In this document: positions 17,097 to 26,907 of the stretch, piece by piece
Numbering within the stretch: position 1 is the first letter of the stretch
How the letters are laid out: every line of letters starts with the position of its first letter
NCBI RefSeq assembly: GCF_001570365.1
Contig: NZ_BBYK01000081.1
Location: 1 to 55,295 of the forward strand
Length of the DNA: 55,295 bases
Direction of reading: 5' to 3'
DNA from: Microtetraspora fusca
GTDB lineage: Bacteria > Actinomycetota > Actinomycetes > Streptosporangiales > Streptosporangiaceae
The notes under the pieces: model-generated
Told to the model about the DNA's origin: nothing
What the model saw: only the letters and a program-made list of their open reading frames with translations
Databases searched by the model: none
Program-made: the position numbers and the translations under genes

Positions 17097-18059
17097 CTAT
17101 GGCGCAAGGACCTGGGCGGCGAGTCCGGCGACCACGGGGATGATCCCGAGAAGGACGAACGCGGGCAGGAAGCACAGCCCGAGCGGAGCGACCGCCTGGA
17201 CCCCCGCCTTGCGCGCAGCCGCCGACGAGGACGCGCGGGCCGCCTGGCGCGCGTCATCCGCCAGCCTGATGAGCACCTCGGCGACCGGAGCCCCGCGCCG
17301 GACAGCCCTGATCATCGCCCGAGCGAGCTGCGCGAGCGACGGGTCCTCGGCGAGAGCGCCCCACGCCGCCTCCGGCTCCGCGCCGAGTCGCATCTGACCG
17401 GCCACCCAGGAGAGCCGCTCCCCCAACGGTCCGCCGAGGGCGTCCGCTACCGCGTCCACCGCGCCGATCACCGGCTGCCCGGCGCGCAGGCAGGCCACCA
17501 TGAGGTCCACCGCGAACGGGAGGTCTGTCGCCATACGTTCACGACGGCGGCGGACATCGGCCGACTCACGCCTGCGCGCGATCGCCCATACGCCCCCGGC
17601 GACCAGGACGCCGGCGACCGCACCAGGCGCTCCACCGAACATGAGGAACGCGACCACACCTGCCGGAGCGGCGATCACCAGCCCGCGAAGCCAGGTCGCG
17701 GAGATGGCCTTCGTATCGCTTTCCGCTCCCGCCTCAGTGCGGATCGATCCCAGAGATGATCTGAACTCGCCGATCTCTCCGCCGTCGCTTCTTCGCCCCG
17801 TCTCCCCGGGGGCGATCCACGACGAGAGGGGAGCAGAGCCGTACGCACCGGTCGGCACAGGCCACGCCCCCGCGCTCCCAGCCGATCTCGGAGCCGAAGG
17901 CCCTGCGGCTCCGAGATCGGCACCATGGTGCGGTCCACGCAGCGGGCCCGTCCCGCCACCGGAACCGGCGATCGCACGCAACCTGTCGGAGGGAGGGACA
18001 CGCGCAGGCCATGCGAGCACCGCGAGGGCGGCGAAGGCGACGGCGATCAACGTCACCAT
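17097..18059 (-). CDS. TadC-like type II secretion F-domain membrane protein
   Basis: The 320-residue protein has an N-terminal membrane helix, a Gly/Pro/Ser-rich linker (about residues 30-100), paired helices near residues 128-163 and a C-terminal pair ending V-L-L-G-I-I-P-V-V-A-G-L-A. The T2SSF core is clear: L-P-F-A-V-D-L-M-V-A-C-L-R-A-G-Q near residue 180 and R-R-G-A-P-V-A-E-V-L-I-R-L-A. It forms the inner-membrane platform of the Tad pilus together with TadB. GGAAGG precedes its ATG. It lies 144 bases downstream of tadB. Confidence 0.85.
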   Translation of the reverse strand: MVTLIAVAFAALAVLAWPARVPPSDRLRAIAGSGGGTGPLRGPHHGADLGAAGPSAPRSAGSAGAWPVPTGAYGSAPLSSWIAPGETGRRSDGGEIGEFRSSLGSIRTEAGAESDTKAISATWLRGLVIAAPAGVVAFLMFGGAPGAVAGVLVAGGVWAIARRRESADVRRRRERMATDLPFAVDLMVACLRAGQPVIGAVDAVADALGGPLGERLSWVAGQMRLGAEPEAAWGALAEDPSLAQLARAMIRAVRRGAPVAEVLIRLADDARQAARASSSAAARKAGVQAVAPLGLCFLPAFVLLGIIPVVAGLAAQVLAP

Positions 18060-18203
18060 GGCCGGATTTCCTTCCCTGGATCTCCACGCATCAGGTCAGA
18101 TCCGATCTCATCGCCTCGTAGTCGCCTCTCTGTCTCCGGGGACGTCCGCCTCGATTCAGGCCAGGAGGCCCATGCGACGTCAGAGGCGCCGTAACCCGCA
18201 CGC

Positions 18204-18926
18204 TCATGGGGATGCCTCTGCCGCGCGGGCGACGAGCCGGTTGGTCCACCACACGCCTACGCCGTCCAGGACGAGCCCGGTGACGAGACATCCGATCCCG
18301 GCCGGTTCGCCGAGGAGGAACGTCAACGGGCTCATGCCGAGCCCGGCGGCCATCAGCAGGCCGAGCGCGGGCAGGACGGCGAGGAGGCGAGCGGTGGCCC
18401 GAGGACCGGCCAGTTGGGCGTCAAGGTCCTGCCTATGGGCCTCCGCCTCGCGCAACGACCCGCCGAGGCGCTCCACAAGCGCGGCCAGGCCACCGCCGGT
18501 GGCGACGCTGACCCGCCAGCAGGCGGCGAGCCGTACGAGGCCCTCGCCTCCTCGAGATGGGACGGCGCGGAGCAACGCGGCAGCGACGTCGCCCCCGTCC
18601 CGGGCGACCGCGACCACCGGACCGAGCGCGTCCGCGTCCGGAGGGGTGAGCGCGGCGACGGCGCGCGACACCGCTTCGCCTGGCGTGCCGCCGGCGGCGA
18701 GTTCGGCCACGATCCCCTGGCAGAGCTCGATGGAGAGCGCACGCCAGGCCGCGGCCTGGCGATCCGGACGGGGCCGGTCGAACAGGGCAGGCAGGCGTCT
18801 CGGCGCGGGGCGATCGGCACCGGCAAGTCCGGCCAGACGAACAGCCCCCGCGCCTGAGCCGGTCCAGACCCATACCGCGAGCGCGGCGGCCAGCACGGTT
18901 ACGACCCCCATGGGAGCCCCGGACAT
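18204..18926 (-). CDS. TadB-like type II secretion F-domain membrane protein
   Basis: The 240-residue protein has an N-terminal hydrophobic helix, a T2SSF domain (I-E-L-C-Q-G-I-V-A-E-L-A-A-G-G-T-P near residue 70, then G-G-G-L-A-A-L-V-E-R-L) and a C-terminal pair of hydrophobic helices. It is shorter than TadC, as usual in this neighbourhood. The ATG at 18926 overlaps the end of tadA by 28 bases; an ATG five codons later is an alternative. It is a platform protein for pilus assembly. Confidence 0.82.
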   Translation of the reverse strand: MSGAPMGVVTVLAAALAVWVWTGSGAGAVRLAGLAGADRPAPRRLPALFDRPRPDRQAAAWRALSIELCQGIVAELAAGGTPGEAVSRAVAALTPPDADALGPVVAVARDGGDVAAALLRAVPSRGGEGLVRLAACWRVSVATGGGLAALVERLGGSLREAEAHRQDLDAQLAGPRATARLLAVLPALGLLMAAGLGMSPLTFLLGEPAGIGCLVTGLVLDGVGVWWTNRLVARAAEASP

Positions 18927-20152
18927 CGGGCCGCGAGCCCCGGAGCCGCGGCACCGGAGGCCACACTGCCGTCGGAGCCGAAGGTCAGGGCGGGAACGGC
19001 GGTCACCAGGCCGGAGGCGTCGCGCTCCAGGACGCAGATCTCGGCGACCCTCCGCCGTCCGGATGCGGGATCGCGGACGAGATGGACGACCACGTCGAGC
19101 GCGGCCGCGAGCTGGCTGTGCACCGCCTCCCTGGACAGCCCGGCCGCGCAGGCGAGAGCCTCCAACCGGGCCGGCACATCCGTCGCCGCGTTCGCGTGAA
19201 GCGTCCCGCACCCGCCCTCATGCCCGGTGTTGAGCGCGGCCAGCAGGTCCACGACCTCGGCTCCCCGCACCTCTCCGACCACCACACGGTCCGGCCGCAT
19301 GCGGAGCGCCTGCCGTACGAGATCACGGAGGGTCACGCCGCCCGCGCCTTCGAGGTTGGGCGGCCGGGTTTCCAGACGTACGACGTGAGGATGCCGAGGT
19401 CGCAGCTCGGCGGAGTCCTCGACGAGCAGCAGCCGCTCGCCCGGGTCGGCGAGAGACAGCATGGCCGAAAGCAGGGTGGTCTTTCCCGTGCCGGTGCCTC
19501 CCGAGACGAGGAAGGCGAGCCGCGCCGCCAGGATCTCGCGGAGCACCGCCGCTCCGATGCCGGGGACGAGCTCCTCAAGCGTGAACGTGCGGCGCGACGG
19601 GAGGCGAAGCGACATGCAGGGGCCGTCCGGCGCGATCGGAGGGAGCACGGCGTGCAGCCGGACGCCACCGGCCAGCCTGGCGTCCACGTACGGGCTGGCG
19701 TCGTCGAGTCGGCGACCGGCCGCCGCGGCGAGCCGCTGGGCGAGGCGACGGACCTCTTCATCGCCGGAAAAGGTGACGGAGGTGCGCCGCAGCCCCCGGC
19801 CGTCGTCGATCCACACCTCTCGGGCCCCGTTGACCAGCACATCGGTGACGTCCGGCTCGGCGAGGAGCCCTTCGAGCGGCCCCGCGCCGATGAGATCGGC
19901 GCGCAGGGTGCGTGCGATGGCCAGCACCTCGGCGTCTCCGAGCACCGCTCGCTCGGCCCTGAGCGCGGCCGCCACCCTGGCCGCGGTCGGCTCCAGTCCC
20001 GAACGGGCGAGCCGGACCCGCACCGCCTCGACGAGATCCGGGGCGACCATGGGATCGGACGGCGGCTCGCTCACACCTCGTGGCTCGGTCGGCCGTGCCG
20101 CTGCCGCCTGCGCCGAGCCGTACAGAACGGCCTGTCCGGCACGCGCGCTCAC
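18899..20152 (-). CDS. TadA/CpaF-family secretion ATPase
   Basis: This hexameric motor ATPase powers Tad pilus assembly. It has a helical N-terminal domain, then T-D-V-L-V-N-G near the ATPase entry, Walker [10 protein letters not shown] near residues 218-226, an Asp box around L-L-V-E-D-S-A-E-L, and Walker B/His box segments [12 protein letters not shown] and [13 protein letters not shown]. The GTG at 20152 overlaps the cpaE stop (GTGA) and gives 417 residues. Family members are often nearer 340-390, so internal starts (GTG or ATG about 30 residues on) remain possible. Confidence 0.9.
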   Translation of the reverse strand: MSARAGQAVLYGSAQAAAARPTEPRGVSEPPSDPMVAPDLVEAVRVRLARSGLEPTAARVAAALRAERAVLGDAEVLAIARTLRADLIGAGPLEGLLAEPDVTDVLVNGAREVWIDDGRGLRRTSVTFSGDEEVRRLAQRLAAAAGRRLDDASPYVDARLAGGVRLHAVLPPIAPDGPCMSLRLPSRRTFTLEELVPGIGAAVLREILAARLAFLVSGGTGTGKTTLLSAMLSLADPGERLLLVEDSAELRPRHPHVVRLETRPPNLEGAGGVTLRDLVRQALRMRPDRVVVGEVRGAEVVDLLAALNTGHEGGCGTLHANAATDVPARLEALACAAGLSREAVHSQLAAALDVVVHLVRDPASGRRRVAEICVLERDASGLVTAVPALTFGSDGSVASGAAAPGLAARCPGLPWGS

Positions 20153-21189
20153 GACGCCTCCAGCAGGGTGTCGAGCAGGCCCGAGCAGAACCGGCCCAGG
20201 GGCGTGCGGCCCAGCGGAGGCGGCGCGCCCCGGTCGAGCGCCTGGGCGAGGCCCCGCTGATCCGGCAGCACGCCGGCCTCCGGCACGCCGAGAGAGGCCG
20301 CGACGACCTCGGGGGCGAGGGCGCCGGAACGCACCACCAACCGGAGGTCCGCGGTGTGGCGGCGGAGCTGCGCCAGGACCTGCCCGGCGGCGAGCACGCC
20401 TCGCACATCGGAGCGGACGACGACCAGCGTGGCGGCGGCCCGGGACAGCGCCTCCGGCTCGGCGCCGCTCAGGTGGCGCGGCAGATCGGTGACGACCAGG
20501 TCGCAGCCGCGCCCGGCGGCGTCGAGCACGGCCCGCATGGCCTGAGCGGGGACGGCGGCCGGCTCCCCGCGATGCCAGGACAGCACGGTCAGCTCGCCGA
20601 AGGTGGGCAGCGCGTCCTGAAGCGCCGCGAAACTGACCCGCCCCTCCCGGCCCGCGATGTCCGGCCAGCGGGCTCCGGTCGCCTCCTCCTCGCCGAGGAC
20701 CACGTCGATGCCGCCGCCCAGCGGATCGGCGTCCACCAGGAGGGTCCGCAGCCCGCGCCGTGAGGCCGTCAGGGCCAGTGACGCCGCCAGGACGGTCGCG
20801 CCCGCGCCGCCTCCGCCGCTCGAGACGCACACGACAGTGCCCGCCCTGCTCACGGGCTCGACCGCCTCGCCCAGCTCGTCGACCAGGAGCCGTTCGGCCT
20901 GGGGCAGCTCGACCACCGCCCGCGCACCGACGGCGACGCATCGCCGCCACATCGACGGATCGTCGGAACCGCGTGTCACCAGCAGCACGTCCTGCCGCCG
21001 GGGCGGGCCGGTGGCGGCGAGCGCGTCCGCCAGGTCGCCTCCGACGAGGACCAGCGGCGCGCCGCCCCAGTACGGCCGGGCATGTGCTGCGGCGTGCGCG
21101 ACATCGAGCTCGACTCCGGCCGCCGCGGCGATGCGGAGGAGGTCGTCGAGGAGTTCCTGATCGTCCGTGATGGCCAGCGGCCGGTGCAT
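20149..21189 (-). CDS. CpaE-like MinD/ParA-family protein of the tad locus
   Basis: The 346-residue protein matches the actinobacterial CpaE/Ssd group. Residues 1-110 form a receiver-like N-terminal domain; residues 118 onward form a MinD-type ATPase fold. The P-loop region reads S-S-G-G-G-G-A-G-A-T (123-132), with no Lys where MinD has K-G-G-x-G-K-T. A D-A-D-P-L-G-G-G switch-like segment and a D-L-P-R-H-L segment follow. ATP hydrolysis is therefore doubtful. AGGAGG about 9 bases before ATG fixes the start. It heads the leftward tad operon and probably positions the secretion complex; relatives affect septation in mycobacteria. Confidence 0.85.
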   Translation of the reverse strand: MHRPLAITDDQELLDDLLRIAAAAGVELDVAHAAAHARPYWGGAPLVLVGGDLADALAATGPPRRQDVLLVTRGSDDPSMWRRCVAVGARAVVELPQAERLLVDELGEAVEPVSRAGTVVCVSSGGGGAGATVLAASLALTASRRGLRTLLVDADPLGGGIDVVLGEEEATGARWPDIAGREGRVSFAALQDALPTFGELTVLSWHRGEPAAVPAQAMRAVLDAAGRGCDLVVTDLPRHLSGAEPEALSRAAATLVVVRSDVRGVLAAGQVLAQLRRHTADLRLVVRSGALAPEVVAASLGVPEAGVLPDQRGLAQALDRGAPPPLGRTPLGRFCSGLLDTLLEAS

Positions 21190-22018
21190 AGAAGTCTCCC
21201 TCCTGGCAGGAAGACCACCTTGCGAGTACGGCACCGCCCTCGGCCTCGTCGAACGGCGTTCTGGGGATAACTCGTCCCCTGTGGAGGCGAAGGAGAGCGA
21301 CCACGCCGGCCGTTCACTCGGCAGGTCCGGGCGAGATCTACCCCGAAAGGGGCGACCCCCGCCGGGGGGGAGAGCGGGGGTCGCCTACCGGTCCGGCACT
21401 GGGGGGGTAGGGCCGGATCCGTATTCAGAAGAAAGCTTTCAACAGTTGCCCATGGCCTGGCAAGGGAGTCGCCAAGGCCGCCCAACGGGCAGGTCAACTC
21501 TGCGTAATGAGAGTCACCACCGTATGCTGCCTGATCTCGGCAGCCGCGTCGAGCGCCAATCGCCCGATTGGGCGGGTTTCTTTCCTCCGGCGCCCTCTGT
21601 CTCTCCACAGTCGTTGTCAATCCGCGACCTAAAACGATCACACAATGTGATCGGAAACGTGTGTAACGATCCAATATCCCCTGGGGCAAGAGAGCGTCCG
21701 CACATCCCCTCGGGTCTGTTCGCGACCGTCGGTAAAGGTCTTGGCCTGAGGGGTTCCCATGCACGGAAATCCGACGTAGAAAGGTGAGGACGGGCTTAGT
21801 GCCCGGGTACGGCCGCCGGGTACCCACGCGCGACCAGCCGCGGGAGGCGTGTCGGGATGGGCTTGTCCCGCTCCGACAAATAAGAGGTGCACGCTTGGTA
21901 ACCCGGTGCGACGTACTGGCGGCGGCGTCCCATTCCAGGGACGCCGTCTGCTGTCGTTTCGGGCCTCTTTAACCCGGTTCACCCGGGGCTGAGAACCTTG
22001 CCGTTCCAGGAAGGGACG
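21190..22018. other. 830-bp hairpin-rich non-coding region, possible structured RNA
   Basis: No convincing gene is seen on either strand. Hairpins are dense: CCCC-GAAA-GGGG at 21341-21352; a 12-bp stem at 21351-21385; and between about 21787 and 21946 a run including CGGGC/GCCCG, GGGTAC/GTACCC, CACGC/GCGTG, GTCGG (21851-21855)/CCGAC (21873-21877) and CGGCGTCCC (21923-21931)/GGGACGCCG (21938-21946). It also holds the cpaE promoter region on the minus strand. I do not recognise it as RNase P RNA, tmRNA, SRP RNA or a known riboswitch. Confidence 0.45.
21351..21385. terminator. Perfect 12-bp hairpin upstream of the tad operon
   Basis: GGCGACCCCCGC (21351-21362) pairs exactly with GCGGGGGTCGCC (21374-21385) around an 11-base G-rich loop. 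It could stop transcription entering the tad operon, end an unannotated transcript, or sit in the cpaE leader. Confidence 0.5.
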
Positions 22019-22795
22019 TCAGCGGGACAGGGCCTCGCAGATGGCGGTCGTCTCCCTCGCACCGAGCACCACGGCCGAGGCGCAGTGCCGCACCCAGACG
22101 CCGACCCCCTCGGCGGTACCGGTCAGGTAGGCCCGCAACGCCTCCGCGTACGCGTCTCCGAGATCGACGTGCCCGACCTCCACGGCGGTGAGCGACTTGG
22201 GATCGAGCCCGTGCTCGACCAGGGTCAGCCGCTCGGCGGCGCGGGCCACGACCCCGTCCACCATTCCGAACGGCCGCAACACGACCAGTTCCGCGTGCAC
22301 GATGGCGGCGAGGACGAGCGCGGGCGCGCCGCTGTCGCCGGCGACGAGATCCGCCAGAGCGGCCATCCGTGCGCCGGTCTCCTCGGGGCCCGGGGCCGGG
22401 CCGAGGCCCATGGGGTCGACGGACGTCGGCTCGGTCCTCGGACGTCCCGGGTCGGCGGTCAGGCCGGCCGCGGCGAGGGCGTGCAGCCGGGCCAGCACCT
22501 GGCGCGGAGCCGTACGCCAGGTCTTGCCGAGCCGTCCCAGCTCGGCGGAGACGCGGAGCGCGCCCTGTACGGTGGGGTCGGTCGCCTCTCCCGAGCGCAG
22601 CTTCTCCAGCGGCACATCGGCACCTTCGAGCGCGGCCGACGCGCGGGCGCCGCGCAGCGCCGACTCGGCCGAGACCTCGGGGCTTCGCCGCCTGAGCACG
22701 CGGTGACCGTAAAGCCGGTCGACCGCCTCGCGCGCCTCCTGTACGGCCTCGGGCACTCCGGGAAGTTCGGCGATGACTGCCAATGGGTCGCTCAC
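22019..22795 (-). CDS. Fic/DOC-fold protein with degenerate active site
   Basis: The 258-residue protein has the layout of a class II Fic protein. An inhibitory-helix motif S-A-A-L-E-G (residues 53-58) matches (S/T)-x-x-x-E-(G/N), and a Fic-core helix and loop follow later. The catalytic loop H-P-F-x-x-G-N-G-R-x-x-R reads R-P-F-G-M-V-D-G-V-V-A-R (174-185): the His is Arg, the Asn is Asp and the first Arg is Val. AMP transfer is therefore unlikely. GTG at 22795 is preferred because the family begins with a short D-P-L-A segment; an upstream ATG at 22867 is possible. The acs-nhaA block is divergent from it. Confidence 0.7.
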   Translation of the reverse strand: MSDPLAVIAELPGVPEAVQEAREAVDRLYGHRVLRRRSPEVSAESALRGARASAALEGADVPLEKLRSGEATDPTVQGALRVSAELGRLGKTWRTAPRQVLARLHALAAAGLTADPGRPRTEPTSVDPMGLGPAPGPEETGARMAALADLVAGDSGAPALVLAAIVHAELVVLRPFGMVDGVVARAAERLTLVEHGLDPKSLTAVEVGHVDLGDAYAEALRAYLTGTAEGVGVWVRHCASAVVLGARETTAICEALSR

Positions 22796-23039
22796 GGGAA
22801 CCGACCATACCGGCGAGTAGGCGTCATTCAACGAGGAGGTCCTGCCGTTGAACGCACAAACCGGCACCCCCTATCGCATTCCACTGTGTTTCATCAGGTA
22901 TCCAGATAACAGGTGAATGCCCCTCTTCAGCCAACCAAGGCCCTGTCGGTACGGACCTGTCTAGACCTCTTGTCCTGGGCGCTTCCGGACTGGTGAAGTG
23001 GGACGCGACAATCATGACCGCCATGCGAAGGAGTACGTT

Positions 23040-25016
23040 GTGACCTCCGAACCCTCTGGTCACGAGACTCAGGAGACGCTCTCGAACCTGCTGACCGAGA
23101 ATCGCCGGTTCGCACCACCGGCCGATCTGGCGGCGTCCGCGAACGTCACCGCGGCCGATTATGACGAGGCGGCGGAGGACCGGCTTGGCTTCTGGGAGCG
23201 CGCGGCCGAGCGGCTGACCTGGGCTGAGCGGTGGACCAGCACGCTGGAATGGAACCCTCCCTTCGCGAAGTGGTTCGTGGGCGGCAAGCTCAACGTGGCC
23301 TACAACTGTGTCGACCGCCATGTGGAGGCGGGCCGCGGCGACAAGGTCGCCTACTACTGGGAGGGCGAGCCGGAGGGCGACAGCCGCACCCTCACGTACG
23401 CCGACCTCCAGCGCGAGGTCTGCAAGGCGGCCAACGCGCTTGAGGAGCTCGGCGTGCGCAAGGGCGACCGCGTCGCCATCTACATGCCGATGATCCCCGA
23501 GCTGCCGATCTCGTTGCTCGCCTGCGCCCGCATCGGCGCGATCCACTCGGTGGTCTTCGGCGGCTTCTCCGCGAGCGCGCTGAAGAGCCGCATCGACGAC
23601 GCGGACGCCAAGGTGGTCATCACCGCGGACGGCGGCTTCCGCCGCGGCGCGCCGAGCGCGCTCAAGCCGACGGTGGACGAGGCGGTGCGCGAGTGCCCCG
23701 GTGTCGAGCACGTCGTGGTCGTCCGCAGGACCGGTCAGGAGGTCGCGACGACGGACAAGGACGTGTGGTGGCACGACCTCGTCGAGCGGCAGTCCGACCA
23801 GCACACGGCCCTGCCGCACGACGCCGAGGACCCGCTGTACATCCTCTACACGAGCGGCACCACCGGTAAGCCCAAGGGCATCCTGCACACCAGCGGCGGC
23901 TACCTCACCCAGACGTCCTGGACGCACCACGCCGTCTTCGACCTCAAGCCGGAGACCGACGTCTACTGGTGCACCGCCGACATCGGCTGGGTCACCGGCC
24001 ACTCCTACATCGTGTACGGCCCGCTGGCCAACGGCGCGACGAGCGTCCTCTACGAGGGCACCCCGGACACCCCGCACCGCGGCCGCTTCTGGGAGGTCGT
24101 CCAGAAGTACGGCGTGACGATCCTCTACACCGCGCCGACGGCGATCCGGACGTTCATGAAGTGGGGTGACGACATCCCGGCCAAGTTCGACATGTCGTCC
24201 CTGCGCGTCCTCGGCTCGGTCGGCGAGCCGATCAACCCCGAGGCGTACGTGTGGTACCGCACGCACATCGGCGGCGACCGCTGCCCCGTGGTGGACACCT
24301 GGTGGCAGACGGAGACGGGCGCCATCATGATCAGCCCGCTTCCGGGCGTGACCTCGGCCAAGCCCGGCGCGGCCATGCGTCCCCTGCCGGGCATCGTCGC
24401 CGACGTCGTCGACGACCAGGGCAACTCGGTCCCGAACGGCGGCGGCGGCTTCCTCGTGGTCCGCGAGCCATGGCCGTCGATGCTCCGCACGATCTGGGGC
24501 GACGACCAGCGCTACATCGACACCTACTGGTCGCGCTTCGACGGGATGTACTTCGCCGGTGACGGCGCCAAGCGCGACGACGACGGCGACGTCTGGCTGC
24601 TCGGCCGCGTGGACGACGTCATGCTCGTCTCCGGCCACAACATCTCGACCACCGAGGTGGAGAGCGCGCTGGTCAGCCACCCGAAGGTCGCGGAGGCGGC
24701 GGTCGTGGGCGCGACCGACCCGGTGACCGGCCAGGCGATCGTGTCGTTCGTCATCCTGCGCGGCAGCGCGGAGGAGAGCGACGACATCGGGAGCGAACTG
24801 CGCACCCACGTGGCCAAGACGCTCGGCCCGATCGCCAAGCCGCGGCAGATCCTCATCGTGCCCGAGCTGCCCAAGACCCGCTCCGGCAAGATCATGCGAC
24901 GGCTGCTCCGCGACGTCGCGGAGAACCGTTCCCTCGGCGACGTCACGACGCTGACCGACAGCTCCGTGATGAATCTCATCTCCGAGAAGCTGCCGAGCGC
25001 GAAGAGCGAGGACTGA
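23040..25016 (+). CDS. acs: Acetyl-CoA synthetase
   Basis: The 658-residue AMP-forming enzyme makes acetyl-CoA from acetate, ATP and CoA. It has the N-terminal ACAS_N segment with W-N-P-P-F-A-K-W-F, the phosphate-binding [11 protein letters not shown] motif near residues 272-282, W-W-Q-T-E-T-G, and the C-terminal [11 protein letters not shown], whose Lys near residue 615 is the acetylation-controlled catalytic Lys of the family. Length is as expected. GTG at 23040 is chosen because AAGGAG lies 7 bases upstream. A strong terminator follows. Confidence 0.95.
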   Translation: MTSEPSGHETQETLSNLLTENRRFAPPADLAASANVTAADYDEAAEDRLGFWERAAERLTWAERWTSTLEWNPPFAKWFVGGKLNVAYNCVDRHVEAGRGDKVAYYWEGEPEGDSRTLTYADLQREVCKAANALEELGVRKGDRVAIYMPMIPELPISLLACARIGAIHSVVFGGFSASALKSRIDDADAKVVITADGGFRRGAPSALKPTVDEAVRECPGVEHVVVVRRTGQEVATTDKDVWWHDLVERQSDQHTALPHDAEDPLYILYTSGTTGKPKGILHTSGGYLTQTSWTHHAVFDLKPETDVYWCTADIGWVTGHSYIVYGPLANGATSVLYEGTPDTPHRGRFWEVVQKYGVTILYTAPTAIRTFMKWGDDIPAKFDMSSLRVLGSVGEPINPEAYVWYRTHIGGDRCPVVDTWWQTETGAIMISPLPGVTSAKPGAAMRPLPGIVADVVDDQGNSVPNGGGGFLVVREPWPSMLRTIWGDDQRYIDTYWSRFDGMYFAGDGAKRDDDGDVWLLGRVDDVMLVSGHNISTTEVESALVSHPKVAEAAVVGATDPVTGQAIVSFVILRGSAEESDDIGSELRTHVAKTLGPIAKPRQILIVPELPKTRSGKIMRRLLRDVAENRSLGDVTTLTDSSVMNLISEKLPSAKSED

Positions 25017-25031
25017 CCGGGATTTCCGGGC

Positions 25032-25064
25032 GGGCGCGGGTGTTCCGGGCGAACACCCGCGCCC
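25032..25064 (+). terminator. Terminator after acs
   Basis: GGGCGCGGGTGTT (25032-25044) pairs perfectly with AACACCCGCGCCC (25052-25064) around a 7-base loop and is followed by GTTTAC. It begins 15 bases past the acs stop. Confidence 0.85.
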
Positions 25065-25169
25065 GTTTACATGCCAGGACATAGGTAGCCTTGGCAGCAG
25101 GTGTGCCGGGAAGTCTGGTCGGCCGTCGCGGGGACCGCCCACGACGCTCCGGCTCACCGAGGGGGATCA

Positions 25170-26369
25170 TTGCGTCGCGCTGCCGAAGTCTGGCCTGTCC
25201 GGCCGACGGTGAACTACGCCCGGCAACTCGCGGAGGCGCTCAGGACCGAGACGATCGGCGGCGTCATCATGCTCGCCGCGACCGTGGCCGCGCTCATCTG
25301 GGCCAACTCGCCGTGGTCGGGCTCCTACCAGGCGCTCAGGGAGACCGTTCCCGGTCCGCTGAACCTCTCGCTCTACCAGTGGGCCTCCGACGGCCTGCTC
25401 GCCGTCTTCTTCTTCGTCGCCGGCCTGGAGGTGAAGGAGGAGTTCGTCCACGGCAAGCTGTCCAACCTCCGGGACGCGGCCCTGCCGATCGTCGCCGCGA
25501 TCGCCGGGATGATCGTGCCCGCGGTCCTCTACCTCGCGGTGAGCTCGGGCGTGGACGGCGCCGCGCGCGGCTGGGCGATCCCGACCGCGACCGACATCGC
25601 GTTCGCCCTGGCGATCCTCGCCGTGACCGCCTCCGCGATGCCCGACGCGCTGCGCGCCTTCCTGCTCACCCTCGCCGTGGTGGACGACCTCGGGGCGATC
25701 AGCGTCATCGCCCTCTTCTACAGCGACCAGGTGCATCTCACGCCGTTGCTCGCCGCGGTCGCCGTCCTCGCCCTGTACGGACTGCTGCAGTGGAAGCGGG
25801 TGCGCAACCCCCTGATCTTCATCGCGCTCGGCGTGACCGCCTGGGTGCTGGTGCACGAGAGCGGCGTGCACGCCACCGTCGCCGGGGTGATCTGCGGCCT
25901 GCTCACCCGCGTCCGCGCGGGGGCGGACGGGGAGAGCTCGCCCGCCGAGCGCGCCGACCATTTCGTCCGGCCGATCTCGGCCGGTTTCGCGGTTCCCGTG
26001 TTCGCCTTCTTCGCCGCCGGGGTCCGGCTCGACCCCCAGTCGCTCGGCGCGGTCCTCACCGAGAAGATCACGCTCGGCGTCATCATCGGACTGGTCGTGG
26101 GCAAGTTCCTCGGTGTCTTCGGAGGCGCCTGGTTGTCGGTCCGGCTGGGCTTCGCGAGGATCAACGAGGACCTGTACTGGCGCGACCTCGCGGCCGTGTC
26201 CGTACTCGCCGGGATCGGCTTCACGGTCGCGTTGCTGATCGGCGACCGCGCCTACCCCGGCATGGAGAAGATCACCACGGCGGTGCTGGTCGCGAGTTTC
26301 ATCGCGTCCGTACTGGCCGCGATCCTCCTGCACGTCCGCGTGCGCAGGCGGGCACGGGATGATGTTTGA
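25170..26369 (+). CDS. nhaA: Na+/H+ antiporter NhaA
   Basis: The 399-residue, twelve-helix protein exchanges cytoplasmic sodium for external protons. Family marks are T-A-T-D-I-A-F-A-L and the paired aspartates in L-A-V-V-D-D-L-G-A-I that bind the ion, plus F-F-F-V-A-G-L-E-V-K in an early helix. The TTG at 25170 has GAGGGGG just upstream; upstream in-frame codons add a non-hydrophobic tail and lack a ribosome site. The 3' end lies 25 bases before the next gene. Confidence 0.92.
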   Translation: MRRAAEVWPVRPTVNYARQLAEALRTETIGGVIMLAATVAALIWANSPWSGSYQALRETVPGPLNLSLYQWASDGLLAVFFFVAGLEVKEEFVHGKLSNLRDAALPIVAAIAGMIVPAVLYLAVSSGVDGAARGWAIPTATDIAFALAILAVTASAMPDALRAFLLTLAVVDDLGAISVIALFYSDQVHLTPLLAAVAVLALYGLLQWKRVRNPLIFIALGVTAWVLVHESGVHATVAGVICGLLTRVRAGADGESSPAERADHFVRPISAGFAVPVFAFFAAGVRLDPQSLGAVLTEKITLGVIIGLVVGKFLGVFGGAWLSVRLGFARINEDLYWRDLAAVSVLAGIGFTVALLIGDRAYPGMEKITTAVLVASFIASVLAAILLHVRVRRRARDDV

Positions 26370-26394
26370 TGGTTCGCAGAATAGGAGAACACTG

Positions 26395-26907
26395 ATGCCC
26401 GAGGACGAATCGCTCGGCGCGCTCGTCGCCCAGGCGAGCACGCATATCTCGACACTCGTCCGCTCGGAGATCGAGCTGGCGAAGGCCGAGCTGAAGTTCG
26501 ACGCCAAACGGGTGGGGACGGCCGCCGGGCTGTTCGGCGCCGCGGCCTTCATCGGCCACCTGTGCCTGATCCTCGCCTCGTTCGCCATCGCGTACGCCCT
26601 GGTGGCGGCCGGGCTGTCCCAGTGGCTCGCGTTCGTCATCGTCACGGTGTTCTATCTGGTGGTGGCGGGCGGACTGGTCTTCGTCGGCTACCGCCGGCTG
26701 AAGGGCCTGACCCGCATGCGCCGGACGACCCGCACCATCAAGAGCCTCAAGGGCGGCGGCGAGGAGGGCGAGGCGGCCGAGGCCGAAGTGCCCAGCCTGT
26801 TCCCCGAGACCGCTCCGCCGCGCAAGCCGTACACCGGCCCGACGGCCGGGCAGGTCGGCGCGCACCGCGAGACGGTGAGCAGCGAGTCCCCGGGCCATGG
26901 CGACTGA
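26395..26907 (+). CDS. Phage-holin-family (DUF1469) membrane protein
   Basis: The 170-residue protein has an acidic N-terminus, the helix L-V-R-S-E-I-E-L-A-K-A-E-L that typifies DUF1469 / holin superfamily III, two close membrane helices (about residues 45-70 and 78-100) and a charged C-terminal tail. Despite the name these are ordinary chromosomal actinobacterial proteins, not a phage mark. AGGAGA lies before the ATG. It sits between nhaA and the hydrolase gene, overlapping the latter by 11 bases. Confidence 0.85.
   Translation: MPEDESLGALVAQASTHISTLVRSEIELAKAELKFDAKRVGTAAGLFGAAAFIGHLCLILASFAIAYALVAAGLSQWLAFVIVTVFYLVVAGGLVFVGYRRLKGLTRMRRTTRTIKSLKGGGEEGEAAEAEVPSLFPETAPPRKPYTGPTAGQVGAHRETVSSESPGHGD

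Noticed and set aside
16351-17397. 348-codon rightward ORF across the tad gap
   Set aside because: Its composition is Arg/Pro/Ser-rich without motifs, it has no ribosome site, and its 3' part overlaps the clear TadC gene on the other strand.
21167-21787. 206-codon rightward ORF in the non-coding region upstream of cpaE
   Set aside because: It runs through perfect hairpins, has no ribosome site and no recognisable motif, and overlaps the start of cpaE.
26395-26907. Prophage marker (holin)
   Set aside because: DUF1469 holin-like proteins are ordinary actinobacterial core genes, and no other phage gene is near.
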